The position numbers and the translations under genes were made by a program. Below the pieces are notes generated by a model. The model was not told where the DNA came from. It did not search any database and saw nothing but the letters and a program-made list of their open reading frames with translations. Below, in pieces: positions 7,445-15,668 of a stretch of DNA of 64,000 nt. Position 1 is the first letter of the stretch. Each line of letters begins with the position of its first letter. The DNA comes from JAGOBP01 sp964550855 (GTDB lineage Bacteria > Chloroflexota > Anaerolineae > Fen-1058), in the NCBI GenBank assembly GCA_964550855.1, contig CAZKBQ010000002.1, forward strand, positions 1 through 64,000, read 5' to 3'.

Positions 7445-9757
7445 GTGAATATTCTCGGTTTGGCAAGACATGGTCTTGACGATTTTGAACAAATCGCCAT
7501 CATCCTCGTCGTGGTCACGGCTTTTCTAAGCCTGGCTTACGCCTGGTGGCTGCGCGGCAAAGTGCTGAGCAAAGACAAAGGCACGGCCAAGATGCAGGAA
7601 GTCTGGAACGCCATCCGCATCGGCGCGGACAGCTACCTGAATCGTCAGCTGCGGACGATTCTGCCGTTGATCGGCGTGCTGACGGTGTTGATGTTCCTCA
7701 GCGTGTATGTGGTGCCGCCCAGCCGCGAGGCGCTGGAAGAGTTCGGCGCAGCCAACGCCCAGATTATTGTGGCGATTGGCCGCACCATTGCCTTTATCAT
7801 GGGTGCGTCGTTCTCGCTGACTGTGGGTCAGCTGGGTATGCGCATGGCCATTCAGGCCAACGTGCGCGCGGCTTCGGCGGCGCGGCGCGGCTTCAACGAA
7901 GCGCTGTCGATTGCGTATTACGCGGGCACCATCACGGGCATGCTCACCGACGGCCTGGGCCTGTTTGGCGGCACGATGATCTTCATCGTGTTTGGCAAGG
8001 CCGCGCCCGACGCGCTGCTGGGCTTTGGCTTTGGCGGCACGCTGCTGGCGCTGTTCATGCGCGTGGGCGGCGGCATCTATACCAAGGCGGCGGACGTGGG
8101 CGCCGACCTCGTGGGCAAGGTTGAGCAGGACGTGCCCGAAGATGACCCGCGCAACGCGGCGGTCATCGCCGACCTGGTGGGCGACAACGTGGGCGACTGC
8201 GCCGGTATGGCCGCCGACATCTTCGAATCGTACGAAGTGACCATCGTGTCCGGGTTGATCCTGGGCCTGACGCTGGTGGCGCTGACCGGCCAATTGAAGT
8301 GGATCGTTTATCCGTTGATCATCCGCGCCATCGGCGTGATCAGTTCGATCCTCGGCACGTTTACCGTGCCCATCTGGGAGAAGTTCCCCATCAAGGCCTT
8401 GCGCGCGCACGACGCCGAAGAAGCCATGTTCCGCTCTTACGAGGTGTCGAGCGTGAACACCATCTTCTTTGCCTTTGTGCTGGCGCTGGCCTATGCCGGC
8501 GACTGGCGGTTGGGCGCCCTGACCACCGTCGGGGTGGGGCTGGCCGTGGCGTTCAATCCGCTCACGTCGTACTTCACCTCGACGAAGCGGCCGCCGGTCA
8601 AGGAAATCGTGAAATCGACCAACACCGGCCCGGCCACCACCATCCTCAGCGGTCTGTCCGTCGGCATGGAATCGAGCGTGTGGGCGCTGGTCGTGATCGT
8701 GGTGAGCTTCATTTTCGGCCTGTTGTTGTACAGCGCCAACGGCCCGAATTACGTGCTGTACGCCGTCGCCATGATCGGCATCGGCATGCTCAGCCACACC
8801 GGCAACAACGTGGCGATGGATAGCTATGGGCCCATCTCGGACAACGCCAACGGTGTGGGCGAGATGGCCTGGCACGACATGGACGACGAAGAAACGAAGA
8901 AGGCGCGGCAGATCATGGCCGACCTCGATGCGGTGGGCAATACGACCAAGGCGATCACCAAGGGCGTGGCTATTGCTTCGGCGGTGATCGCGGCCGTGTC
9001 GTTGTTTGCCTCGTATATCACCGACGTGGGCCGCGTGCAGCAGCAGCTGGGCGTGCCCGTGCTTGACTCGATCCGCATTTCGGACACGCGCGTGTTCATC
9101 GGCCTGCTGCTGGGCGGCGCGCTGCCGTGGTTGTTCGGCTCTCTGTCCATTCGCGCCGTCAGCCGCGCGGCCGGTCAGATCGTCGAGGAAGTGCGCCGGC
9201 AGTTCAAGATTCCGGGCGTGATTGAAGGCACCAAGACGCCGGACTACGCGCGCGTGGTCGGCATCAGCACCACCTCCGCCCAGAAGGAATTGATCCCGCT
9301 GGCGACGATCTCGGTGGTGGTGCCGCTGCTGGTTGGCCTGGTGCTGCAAGTCGAGGCGTTGGGCGGCTTCCTGGCGGGCATCATCCTCAGCGGCCAGTTG
9401 CTGGCCGTGTTCATGTCCAACGCGGGCGGCGCGTGGGACAACGCCAAGAAATCGATCGAAGACGAACCGCGCGATCTCACCAAGAATACCGGCAAAGGCT
9501 CAGAACGTCACAAGGCGGGCGTGGTGGGCGACACCGTCGGCGATCCGTTGAAGGATACGGCCGGCCCAGCGCTGAACCCGATGATCAAAGTGGCGAATCT
9601 GGTCAGCCTGATCGCCGCGCCCATCATCGTGCGCTACAACATCACCAATGCCGACGGCACGGTGAACGTCATCGTGGTCGCCCTGGCGGTGCTGCTGCTC
9701 GTGGCCACCATCTGGGCGCTGCGCACCTCCGGCAAGGAAGTGCCGTCGCTGGAATGA
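7445..9757 (+). CDS. hppA: Membrane-bound proton-translocating pyrophosphatase
   Basis: 770 aa from GTG 7445, five bases after AAGGAGG. A membrane protein with about 16 hydrophobic segments that hydrolyses PPi and pumps ions outward. Signature motifs are present: GGGIYTKAADVGADLVGKVE with the following DDPRNAAVIADLVGDNVGDC (the PPi-Mg loop), the DNANGVGEMA region, and a C-terminal acidic loop with GVVGDTVGDPLKDTAGPALN. The ion- and K+-determining position reads GNTTKA; lysine there (alanine in K+-dependent enzymes) marks the K+-independent, H+-pumping class. It has its own promoter and a strong terminator at 9807-9845, so it is monocistronic. It would let the cell recover energy from biosynthetic PPi, useful for an anaerobe with a low energy yield. 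Confidence 0.97.
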   Translation: MNILGLARHGLDDFEQIAIILVVVTAFLSLAYAWWLRGKVLSKDKGTAKMQEVWNAIRIGADSYLNRQLRTILPLIGVLTVLMFLSVYVVPPSREALEEFGAANAQIIVAIGRTIAFIMGASFSLTVGQLGMRMAIQANVRAASAARRGFNEALSIAYYAGTITGMLTDGLGLFGGTMIFIVFGKAAPDALLGFGFGGTLLALFMRVGGGIYTKAADVGADLVGKVEQDVPEDDPRNAAVIADLVGDNVGDCAGMAADIFESYEVTIVSGLILGLTLVALTGQLKWIVYPLIIRAIGVISSILGTFTVPIWEKFPIKALRAHDAEEAMFRSYEVSSVNTIFFAFVLALAYAGDWRLGALTTVGVGLAVAFNPLTSYFTSTKRPPVKEIVKSTNTGPATTILSGLSVGMESSVWALVVIVVSFIFGLLLYSANGPNYVLYAVAMIGIGMLSHTGNNVAMDSYGPISDNANGVGEMAWHDMDDEETKKARQIMADLDAVGNTTKAITKGVAIASAVIAAVSLFASYITDVGRVQQQLGVPVLDSIRISDTRVFIGLLLGGALPWLFGSLSIRAVSRAAGQIVEEVRRQFKIPGVIEGTKTPDYARVVGISTTSAQKELIPLATISVVVPLLVGLVLQVEALGGFLAGIILSGQLLAVFMSNAGGAWDNAKKSIEDEPRDLTKNTGKGSERHKAGVVGDTVGDPLKDTAGPALNPMIKVANLVSLIAAPIIVRYNITNADGTVNVIVVALAVLLLVATIWALRTSGKEVPSLE

Positions 9758-9762
9758 CGCGC

Positions 9763-9806
9763 AATGAGTAATGAGTAACGAGTAACGAGCAAGAAGTAAC
9801 GAGTAG
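9763..9806. repeat. Degenerate tandem repeat (GAGTAAC units)
   Basis: Units ATGAGTA, ACGAGTA, ACGAGCA, ACGAGTA follow the hppA stop codon at 7-base spacing with drift. It belongs to the family of short degenerate repeats found at several gene ends in this window. Confidence 0.6.
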
Positions 9807-9845
9807 GCCCGCTGCCGGAGTGATGCTTCGGTGGCGGGCTTTTAT
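9807..9845 (+). terminator. Rho-independent terminator of hppA
   Basis: GCCCGCTGCCGGAG and CTTCGGTGGCGGGC form a near-perfect GC-rich stem over a short loop, followed by TTTTATT. Confidence 0.85.
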
Positions 9846-9854
9846 TGTCGGTGC

Positions 9855-9882
9855 TTGACTCACCTGAACGCACGGGTACAAT
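9855..9882 (+). promoter_or_regulatory. Sigma70-type promoter placed for a leaderless mRNA
   Basis: TTGACT (9855-9860), 16 bases, TACAAT (9877-9882). The ATG of the following gene begins at 9889, about where transcription should start, and there is no Shine-Dalgarno sequence between. Confidence 0.7.
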
Positions 9883-9888
9883 TTGACT

Positions 9889-10929
9889 ATGCCCACCGCT
9901 TATCTCTACGACCCGATCTATCTTCAGCACTTTCAGCGCGGCCACCTGGAAGGGCCGGAACGGCTGGATGCGATCAACGCCGCGCTGGATGCATCGCCGC
10001 TGCGCAGCCGGCTGCTGGCGCTGGCCCCGCAGCCGATTTCGCTGGAGCGGCTGACGCGCGTGCATCACGCCGACTACGTGGCGCGCGTCAGGGCCATTGC
10101 CGAGCGCGGCGGCGGTGGGCTGATGGGGCGGGGCGATGAAACCTACGTGGCGCCTCTGTCCTATGAAGCGGCCTTGTTGGCGGCGGGCGCGGTGGTCACC
10201 GGCGTTGAGGCGGTGCTGCGCGGCGACGCGACGAACGCCTTTGCGATCGTGCGGCCGCCCGGCCATCACGCCTTTGCCGATCATGGCGAAGGCTTCTGCC
10301 TGTTCAACAACGTCGCCGTGGGGGCGCAGACTGCCCGATCGGATTTCAAGCTCGATCGGGTTTTGATCGTCGATTTCGACGTGCATCACGGCAATGGCAC
10401 CAACTCAATCTTTTATCCTGATCCGAGCGTGCTGTTTTTTTCCACGCATCAATGGGGCATTTATCCCGGTACCGGGCACTGGAGCGAAATCGGCGAGGGC
10501 GCGGGCCGGGGCTTCAGCGTCAACGTGCCCACCCTGCCGGGTTGGGGCGATGGGGCAATGACGGCCATCTTCGACGATCTGCTCGCGCCGATCGCGCGGC
10601 GCTTTCAACCGCAGCTGATCTTGTGCAGCGCCGGCTACGACGCGCACTGGGGCGATCTGCTGGGCGGGCTGCGGATGACCGATCGGGGCTTCTTTGATCT
10701 GACGCGCCGACTGGTGCAGTTGGCGCGTGAACTATGCGGGGGGCGGCTGGTGTTGACGCTGGAAGGCGGCTACGGGCTGGATGGGCTGGCCTATGGCGTG
10801 CTGGCTTCGCTGTCAGCCATGCTGGGCGATGAGGCCTTCACCGATCCGATCGGGCCGGGGCCGCGCCCCGAACAACCGATCGAAGGCGGCTACCTGGATC
10901 AACTGCGCGCGTTGCATGGCCTGCCGTAG
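9889..10929 (+). CDS. Histone deacetylase-fold (AcuC/HDAC-like) deacetylase
   Basis: 346 aa. Conserved active-site blocks of the arginase/deacetylase fold are all visible: VHHADYV, RPPGHHA, VDFDVHHGNGTN (Zn-binding Asp and His plus the catalytic His pair), FSTHQWGIYPGTG, and SAGYDAHWGD. Probable zinc hydrolase acting on acetyl-lysine, acetylpolyamine or a similar amide; the substrate is not known. The start ATG at 9889 sits about seven bases beyond a good -10 box with no ribosome-binding site, so the mRNA is probably leaderless. An upstream TTG at 9883 is in frame but lies within the promoter. It is a single gene between the hppA terminator and a hairpin at 10952. Confidence 0.9.
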   Translation: MPTAYLYDPIYLQHFQRGHLEGPERLDAINAALDASPLRSRLLALAPQPISLERLTRVHHADYVARVRAIAERGGGGLMGRGDETYVAPLSYEAALLAAGAVVTGVEAVLRGDATNAFAIVRPPGHHAFADHGEGFCLFNNVAVGAQTARSDFKLDRVLIVDFDVHHGNGTNSIFYPDPSVLFFSTHQWGIYPGTGHWSEIGEGAGRGFSVNVPTLPGWGDGAMTAIFDDLLAPIARRFQPQLILCSAGYDAHWGDLLGGLRMTDRGFFDLTRRLVQLARELCGGRLVLTLEGGYGLDGLAYGVLASLSAMLGDEAFTDPIGPGPRPEQPIEGGYLDQLRALHGLP

Positions 10930-10951
10930 ATTTCACCGACTCGCACGAAAA

Positions 10952-10979
10952 CCGCCGTTCTTTTGGCGACAAACGGCGG
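10952..10979. repeat. Hairpin after the deacetylase gene
   Basis: CCGCCGTT and AACGGCGG enclose a 12-base loop. No T-tract follows, so it is more like a REP-type hairpin than a classical terminator, though it could protect the 3' end of either convergent transcript. A short ATCACTC/ATCACTT degenerate repeat follows at about 10985-11010. Confidence 0.55.
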
Positions 10980-10994
10980 CTTACCCATCACTCA

Positions 10995-11315
10995 TCACTT
11001 TTCACTTCCCGGCGGCTGCTCAATGCCCATCTCGGCCATCTCCACATCGATGAGCGTCACCGTCAGCGCGTCGATGGGGCGGCGGTGGTTGGTGATGACG
11101 GCCAGGTTGCCCCAGCCCTGCGCGCCACGAAAGAACTCGTCGCAGCAGGTGATGGCCTGCACTTCGTTGATGCCTGTCCCCATCAGGCGGCGTTTGAGGT
11201 GCTCATACAGCCGCCAGGCCAGCGCCACATTATCGGGCGGCCACTTCTCGCCGGCCAATTCCCACAGTTCCAGCCAGATGGCTGCGGCTCTTTCCAACAC
11301 GGTTGTTTGAGTCAC
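10995..11315 (-). CDS. Hypothetical protein
   Basis: 106 aa, beginning MTQTTVLERAAAIWLELWEL. It is mostly helical and acidic, with two adjacent cysteines in TCCDEF. No recognised domain. It ends in GIEQPPGSEK. It lies 34 bases downstream of the amidohydrolase gene on the same strand and may be co-transcribed. The stop falls in the short repeat at about 10985-11010, so the C-terminus could be repeat-derived. Confidence 0.55.
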   Translation of the reverse strand: MTQTTVLERAAAIWLELWELAGEKWPPDNVALAWRLYEHLKRRLMGTGINEVQAITCCDEFFRGAQGWGNLAVITNHRRPIDALTVTLIDVEMAEMGIEQPPGSEK

Positions 11316-11349
11316 CCGTTTGCTCCTGCGCGCTTATGGCCCGCGCTGC

Positions 11350-12930
11350 CTAAAACTCACGATGGACGAAGCGGCCGTCGATCACGGTGGCGACGACACG
11401 TGTGCCGGCAATGGCCATGGGCTCGATCGTGTAGATGTCCCGATCGAGCACGATCAAGTCCGCCAGTTTGCCCGGCGTCAGCGAGCCTTTGCGGGTTTCT
11501 TCGTATGAGGCGTAGGCCGCGCCCAGCGTAAAACCGCGCACGGCCTCGTCCACGCTCAGGCGCTGCTGCGGATACCAGCCGTCGGGGCCGGGCGTGCCGT
11601 CGGCGCGGCGGCGCGTGACTGCGGCATGAATGCCCAGCAACGGGTTAAACGATTCCACCGGCGAATCGGACCCAAAGGCCAATACCGCGCCCGCGTTGAG
11701 CTGCGTGCGCCAGGCGTACGCCCCCGCGCTGCGCGCCCCCCAGTGCTTGTCGGCGATGAGCATGTCGCTGGTGGCGTGAATGGGCTGCATCGACGCGATG
11801 ACGTTGAGCTGCGCCAGCCGCGCAAAATCGGCCGGATGCAGCAGCTGCACATGCTCGATGCGATGGCGCAATCGGGGATTGGGATCAGCCGCGCGGACCA
11901 GCTCGTACACGTCCAGCACATCGTGATTGGCCTTGTCGCCGATGGCGTGAATGGTCGAAGACAGACCGGCCGCGGCGGCGGCGCGCACATGCTCATACAT
12001 CTCTTCCTTGTCGCAGGTGCTGATGCCGCGTTGATCGAGCGTGCCCTCATAAGGATCGATCATCAACGCGGTGCGCGGGCCAAGCGCGCCGTCGGCAAAA
12101 GTCTTGACACTGTTGATGCGCAGCCAGTCGTCGCCAAACCCCGATCGAATGCCGAGGGCGATCGCGTGTGACTGCAAAGCCACCGGAATGGTCTTGCTCA
12201 CGCGCAAGTTGAGTTCGCCGTTTTCCTTGAGAATCTGCCACGCCTGCAGGGCGCGCGCCCCGTCAAAGTCGTGCACGCCCGTCAGGCCGACGCGGTGAAA
12301 CAGCGGCAGGGCATCGCGCAGGGCTGCGGCCAGTTCAGACACCGTCGGCTCTGGAATGATCTTTTCGATCAAATCCATCGCGCTCTCCAGAAAGATGCCG
12401 GTCGGCTCGCCCGCAGCGTCGCGCCCGATCTCGCCCCCGATTGGATCAGGCGTGCCCGACGTCACGCCGGCCAGTTTCAGCGCCAGCGAATTGGCCCAGG
12501 CCGCGTGCCCGCTCTTGGCGCTGAGGTAGATCGGATGCTCAGGCGCCACCCGATCGAGCTCGGCTTTTGTCGGGAAGATTCCACCCCAGACATTTTGATT
12601 CCAGCCGTGGCCGCGAATCCACTGGCCGGCCGGCGTGATCGCCGCGCGCGCGGCCACGCGACGCAGCAGTTCGTCCAGCGTGGGCGCTTCCGCATCGACG
12701 TTCTTCAGGCCCAGCGCGGTCCATTCGGCGTGCAGGTGCGCGTCGATCAGGCCGGGCAGCGCGCAGCGGCCGCCCAGATCGATCACGTCGGCATCGGGCA
12801 GCCGCGCGCGCACGGTCTCATCGGCGCCCGTCGCCAGGATGCGATTGTCGCGAACGGCAACCGCCGACACCACCGGCAGCGCCGTGTCCATTGTGTGGAT
12901 CACTCCGTTGATCAAAACCATGTCCGACAT
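11350..12930 (-). CDS. Amidohydrolase family protein (YtcJ-like, amidohydro_3)
   Basis: 526 aa from ATG 12930 (MSDMVLINGVIHTMD). Metal-binding DAHLH follows the N-terminal beta-sandwich; later come TFADGALGPRTALM, HAIGDKAN, HRIEHVQL and a C-terminal GSDSPVESFNPLLGIH block, the standard set of the YtcJ-type amidohydrolases. These hydrolyse amides or formyl groups of small molecules; the substrate is not predictable. It is cytoplasmic by the absence of a signal peptide. The start is 14 bases after the end of the DUF5995-like gene on the same strand, so the two are probably one transcript. Confidence 0.88.
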   Translation of the reverse strand: MSDMVLINGVIHTMDTALPVVSAVAVRDNRILATGADETVRARLPDADVIDLGGRCALPGLIDAHLHAEWTALGLKNVDAEAPTLDELLRRVAARAAITPAGQWIRGHGWNQNVWGGIFPTKAELDRVAPEHPIYLSAKSGHAAWANSLALKLAGVTSGTPDPIGGEIGRDAAGEPTGIFLESAMDLIEKIIPEPTVSELAAALRDALPLFHRVGLTGVHDFDGARALQAWQILKENGELNLRVSKTIPVALQSHAIALGIRSGFGDDWLRINSVKTFADGALGPRTALMIDPYEGTLDQRGISTCDKEEMYEHVRAAAAAGLSSTIHAIGDKANHDVLDVYELVRAADPNPRLRHRIEHVQLLHPADFARLAQLNVIASMQPIHATSDMLIADKHWGARSAGAYAWRTQLNAGAVLAFGSDSPVESFNPLLGIHAAVTRRRADGTPGPDGWYPQQRLSVDEAVRGFTLGAAYASYEETRKGSLTPGKLADLIVLDRDIYTIEPMAIAGTRVVATVIDGRFVHREF

Positions 12931-12944
12931 GAGCGTGCGTCCTC

Positions 12945-13646
12945 TCACCGCGCAAACTCGCCCAAAATTTCATAGCTGCGGCGCAGCGCGTTGACTTCGG
13001 TTTGGTGTTGAAACGCCGTGCGAGCTTCGGCTTCGCGCAGTGCAATCAGACAGACGGCCTCGCGCCACACGGCTTCGCGCCAGCCGGCGATCAGCCGCGA
13101 GGTCAACCATTCGTCCACCGGCCCCAGCAGCCGGTCGAAGATGTCGAGCCACGGCGAGCGTGGCTCCAAAATGGTATCCTGCACCCGGTCGATGGTCTCG
13201 CCAATGATGATGTTGACCTGCGTGTGATCGGCATGGCGCTTTTCGCGCGCGTCTTCGTCCAGCTGATCCCATTCAGGTCCCAGCAGATCGGCCAGCGAGA
13301 AGATCAGATCGAAATTGATGTGCGCGTTGACACCCAGCAGCAGATGCTGGATCGTCATCACGTGATCGCGCCGCGTCATGTCGTGAGCCAGCTGCCACAC
13401 CGGCGGCGCGGCGGTGGGCCGTTGCTCGTAGGCCGCCAGCGCGTCAAAATAGTAGTCGGCAAAGCGGTGCAGCAGACGCGATACCCACCCGCCGTCATGA
13501 AAGCGGCCGGCGTCGATGGCGTCCAGCATGTTGCGCGTCATCAGGGTGTAGCAGCCCAGAAAGATGGCGCGCCGATCGTGCGCGGCCTCCCACTGCTGCG
13601 TCAGCGTCGTCATGCGTTGCACCACGGGGCGTTCAAGAGTGTTCAT
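12945..13646 (-). CDS. DUF5995-family protein
   Basis: 233 aa, all-helical by appearance. The motif set FADYYFDAL, WQLAHDM and LLLGVNAHINFDL matches the DUF5995 family, whose function is not known. Conserved His and Asp in VNAHINFDL could be a metal site. It overlaps the upstream NTPase gene by four bases (ATGA type), so it is translationally coupled, and it precedes the amidohydrolase gene. Confidence 0.7.
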   Translation of the reverse strand: MNTLERPVVQRMTTLTQQWEAAHDRRAIFLGCYTLMTRNMLDAIDAGRFHDGGWVSRLLHRFADYYFDALAAYEQRPTAAPPVWQLAHDMTRRDHVMTIQHLLLGVNAHINFDLIFSLADLLGPEWDQLDEDAREKRHADHTQVNIIIGETIDRVQDTILEPRSPWLDIFDRLLGPVDEWLTSRLIAGWREAVWREAVCLIALREAEARTAFQHQTEVNALRRSYEILGEFAR

Positions 13647-14179
13647 GTCGTGAAGTATAACGCGGGTTGCCTGAACGGGATCAGCGCCAGAATCAGGGCG
13701 TGCTCATACAACTGCACGCGATCGATCACGTCGCCGGTCAGCAGGCCCACCGCGCCGTTGCCGTGCTTGGAGTTTGATCGGCCGAAGACGATGTCGTCGG
13801 CTGCACCCAGCTCGACACCCTGACGGATGAGATCAACAATCGCGGGCGGCAGCAGGAACGTGCCGCTGCGCGCGCGCCCGATCGTTTCTCTTGTCCGGAT
13901 GACCACCCACGCAAATGCGGCCAATTCGCCGTCGATGTCCGCGATGCCGCCCTCGATGCCGATCCAGTAATCGGCGTGCGGCCGGGCGGTCATGGCGTTG
14001 GCCGCGCGGTTCAGCGCCCCGCGCAGCGTCTCGTCGTCCGACATCGGCTGGGCGCTGACGCCCGACGCGACCTCCACCGTCTCCACCTGAAACGGCTCGT
14101 CGGGAAACAGGCGCGCAAAGCCGTTGGCCGCGGCTTGCGCCTTGACGGGATTGACCGAGGCGACGACGATCGTTTTCAT
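13643..14179 (-). CDS. Inosine/xanthosine triphosphatase (YjjX/DUF84 family)
   Basis: 178 aa. The N-terminal VVASVNPVKAQAAANGF, the SAQPMSDDETLRGALNRA block and IGIEGG are typical of YjjX/DUF84 non-canonical purine NTP phosphatases, which clean ITP and XTP from the nucleotide pool. A cytoplasmic housekeeping enzyme. It overlaps both neighbours by four bases, which ties three genes (14176-14952, this one and the DUF5995 gene) into a coupled unit. Confidence 0.85.
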   Translation of the reverse strand: MKTIVVASVNPVKAQAAANGFARLFPDEPFQVETVEVASGVSAQPMSDDETLRGALNRAANAMTARPHADYWIGIEGGIADIDGELAAFAWVVIRTRETIGRARSGTFLLPPAIVDLIRQGVELGAADDIVFGRSNSKHGNGAVGLLTGDVIDRVQLYEHALILALIPFRQPALYFTT

Positions 14180-14952
14180 GAGCGCGCAAACGGGATCATG
14201 GCGGCGACTTCAACGCGGGCCAGTTCCAGCCGCGCCGCCCAGTGTGCGGGATCGTCGTCGAGCTGATCGATCCAATCGGGCAGCCCACCGGCCGCCGCCA
14301 CTTCGTCGGCAAAGCGATCGGCTGTTTCAAATTCCAGCCCTTCAGTTTCAACATAGCCCAGCGCAAAATCGCCGGCGTGCTGCAGCAGCAGCGGCCACGT
14401 CACATCGTTGCCCTGCGTATCGTCGGCCGACTGCGCGATGATGGTCTCTGCGGCCCGGCGCGACAGCCCGCGCGCGCCGGCGCCGGTGTCCCACGCCCGG
14501 CCGCTGACGCGCTGATAAACATGATTGATGATGGCTTCGGTGTCGCGCTGCAGGCGCGGATGCGTGTTGAAGGCGCGCGCCGTGCGGCCGAGCACGGTGA
14601 AGTCATATTGTCCGATGCGCGCGGCCACGTCGAATAGCTCGTGCGGGTGAAACTCAAACCAGTGCAGCAGGCGGTCGAAGTCGCAGTACAGCACGTGGGC
14701 GCGCTCGAAGGGCAGGGCCAGTGCCAGCGCATGCCGCCGCACCCGACCGATCTGCGCCGCCGAATCGGTGCCTTCAAGGCCCAGCCGCACCCCGTGCGCC
14801 GTCAGCCGCGCTAGGAGGCCGGGTGCGGTCTGTCGGCTGGCCTGCACGGCGATGGCCGCAAACTGCGCGGTCAGCGCGGGAAAGGTGCGATCGATCTGAT
14901 CGGCCAGCCGACCGGCCGGATCATGGATGACTAAGGCGAGGGCAATGTCCAT
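14176..14952 (-). CDS. Hypothetical protein, possible nucleotide-sugar-binding fold
   Basis: 258 aa from ATG 14952 (MDIALALVIHDP). An alternating strand-helix N-terminal half and the sequence VLYCDFDRLLHW, with an Asp-x-Asp pair, resemble GT-A-like folds, but no certain family was recognised. A later segment VSGRAWDTGAGARGLS is conserved-looking. It is the first gene of a tightly overlapped group with the YjjX-like phosphatase, and it follows the terminator at 14960-14987. Any glycosyltransferase role would be speculation. Confidence 0.6.
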   Translation of the reverse strand: MDIALALVIHDPAGRLADQIDRTFPALTAQFAAIAVQASRQTAPGLLARLTAHGVRLGLEGTDSAAQIGRVRRHALALALPFERAHVLYCDFDRLLHWFEFHPHELFDVAARIGQYDFTVLGRTARAFNTHPRLQRDTEAIINHVYQRVSGRAWDTGAGARGLSRRAAETIIAQSADDTQGNDVTWPLLLQHAGDFALGYVETEGLEFETADRFADEVAAAGGLPDWIDQLDDDPAHWAARLELARVEVAAMIPFARS

Positions 14953-14959
14953 GGTGATC

Positions 14960-14987
14960 AAAAACGGGGCGGCTGCCGGCCGCCCCG
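14960..14987 (-). terminator. Rho-independent terminator after the lipoprotein gene
   Basis: Read on the minus strand: CGGGGCGGC, loop CGGCA, GCCGCCCCG, then TTTTT. It ends the transcript of the lipoprotein gene (stop at 15004) immediately before the next start codon. Confidence 0.85.
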
Positions 14988-15003
14988 ATCGGTTTGCGCG
15001 GCC

Positions 15004-15639
15004 CTACGGCACCTCCGCGAAGGTGGCGATGCTCTGCTCAAAATCGGCGCGGCGTCGATCGAATTCCCCGATCGACGTGGTGTAGGTAACCGCGTAGATC
15101 AGGCTGCCGCGTTTGAGGATGTAGATCAATTGCTTGGCGTCGAAGTCGGTCAGCTCAGAGATCAGCTGGCCGGCGGGCTGCCCGTTGACCGTGGTCAGTT
15201 GCCGGGACTGAATTTTGAATTGCGATGGCAGCTGCTTCACCATCGCGTCCAGATACGTCTCCACATCGACGACCGACAGCACCTTTTCACTGACGACGTT
15301 GACGTTGGTCAGAAAACCGGTGTCGCCGGGGCGACTGTCAAACGCCCACAACTTGTAGAGATCGGGATTGGCTTCCAGCATCTTGGTGGTTTGTTCAAAT
15401 TCCGGGCCAAGGGTCTTAAGCCGCTCGACGATCAATTTCAAGTCGTCGCCGCTCAGCTGGCCGCCTTCAAAGGTGTCCGGCAGCCACAATTCCAGGCCGG
15501 TGCCGGCCAGTTTCTTGAAGCCGGAGATCGCGGTCGGGGTGGGGCCGGGCGTGGGCGTCGATGCGGCCGGCGCGCCGCAGGCAGCCAACAGTAGGACGAC
15601 CAGCGCCACCAGACTGATCAGACGAAATAAACGGTTCAT
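15004..15639 (-). CDS. Lipoprotein of unknown function
   Basis: 211 aa. An N-terminal signal with lipobox LLAACG (Cys about residue 21) is followed by a Thr/Pro-rich linker, so it should be anchored to the outer face of the membrane. The mature part has a mixed alpha/beta pattern with LELWLPDTFEGG and YILKRGSLIYAVTYTT, reminiscent of PsbP/LpqN-like folds, but no firm match is claimed. It sits downstream of the M24 peptidase and ends at a strong terminator. Confidence 0.7.
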   Translation of the reverse strand: MNRLFRLISLVALVVLLLAACGAPAASTPTPGPTPTAISGFKKLAGTGLELWLPDTFEGGQLSGDDLKLIVERLKTLGPEFEQTTKMLEANPDLYKLWAFDSRPGDTGFLTNVNVVSEKVLSVVDVETYLDAMVKQLPSQFKIQSRQLTTVNGQPAGQLISELTDFDAKQLIYILKRGSLIYAVTYTTSIGEFDRRRADFEQSIATFAEVP

Positions 15640-15668
15640 GCCATCTCGATTCTACTGCCGCGCGGAGA

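Noticed and set aside
7526..9349. Long antisense open frame opposite hppA
   Set aside because: A His/Gln/Arg-rich shadow frame caused by high GC at third codon positions; no start signal and no protein-like pattern.
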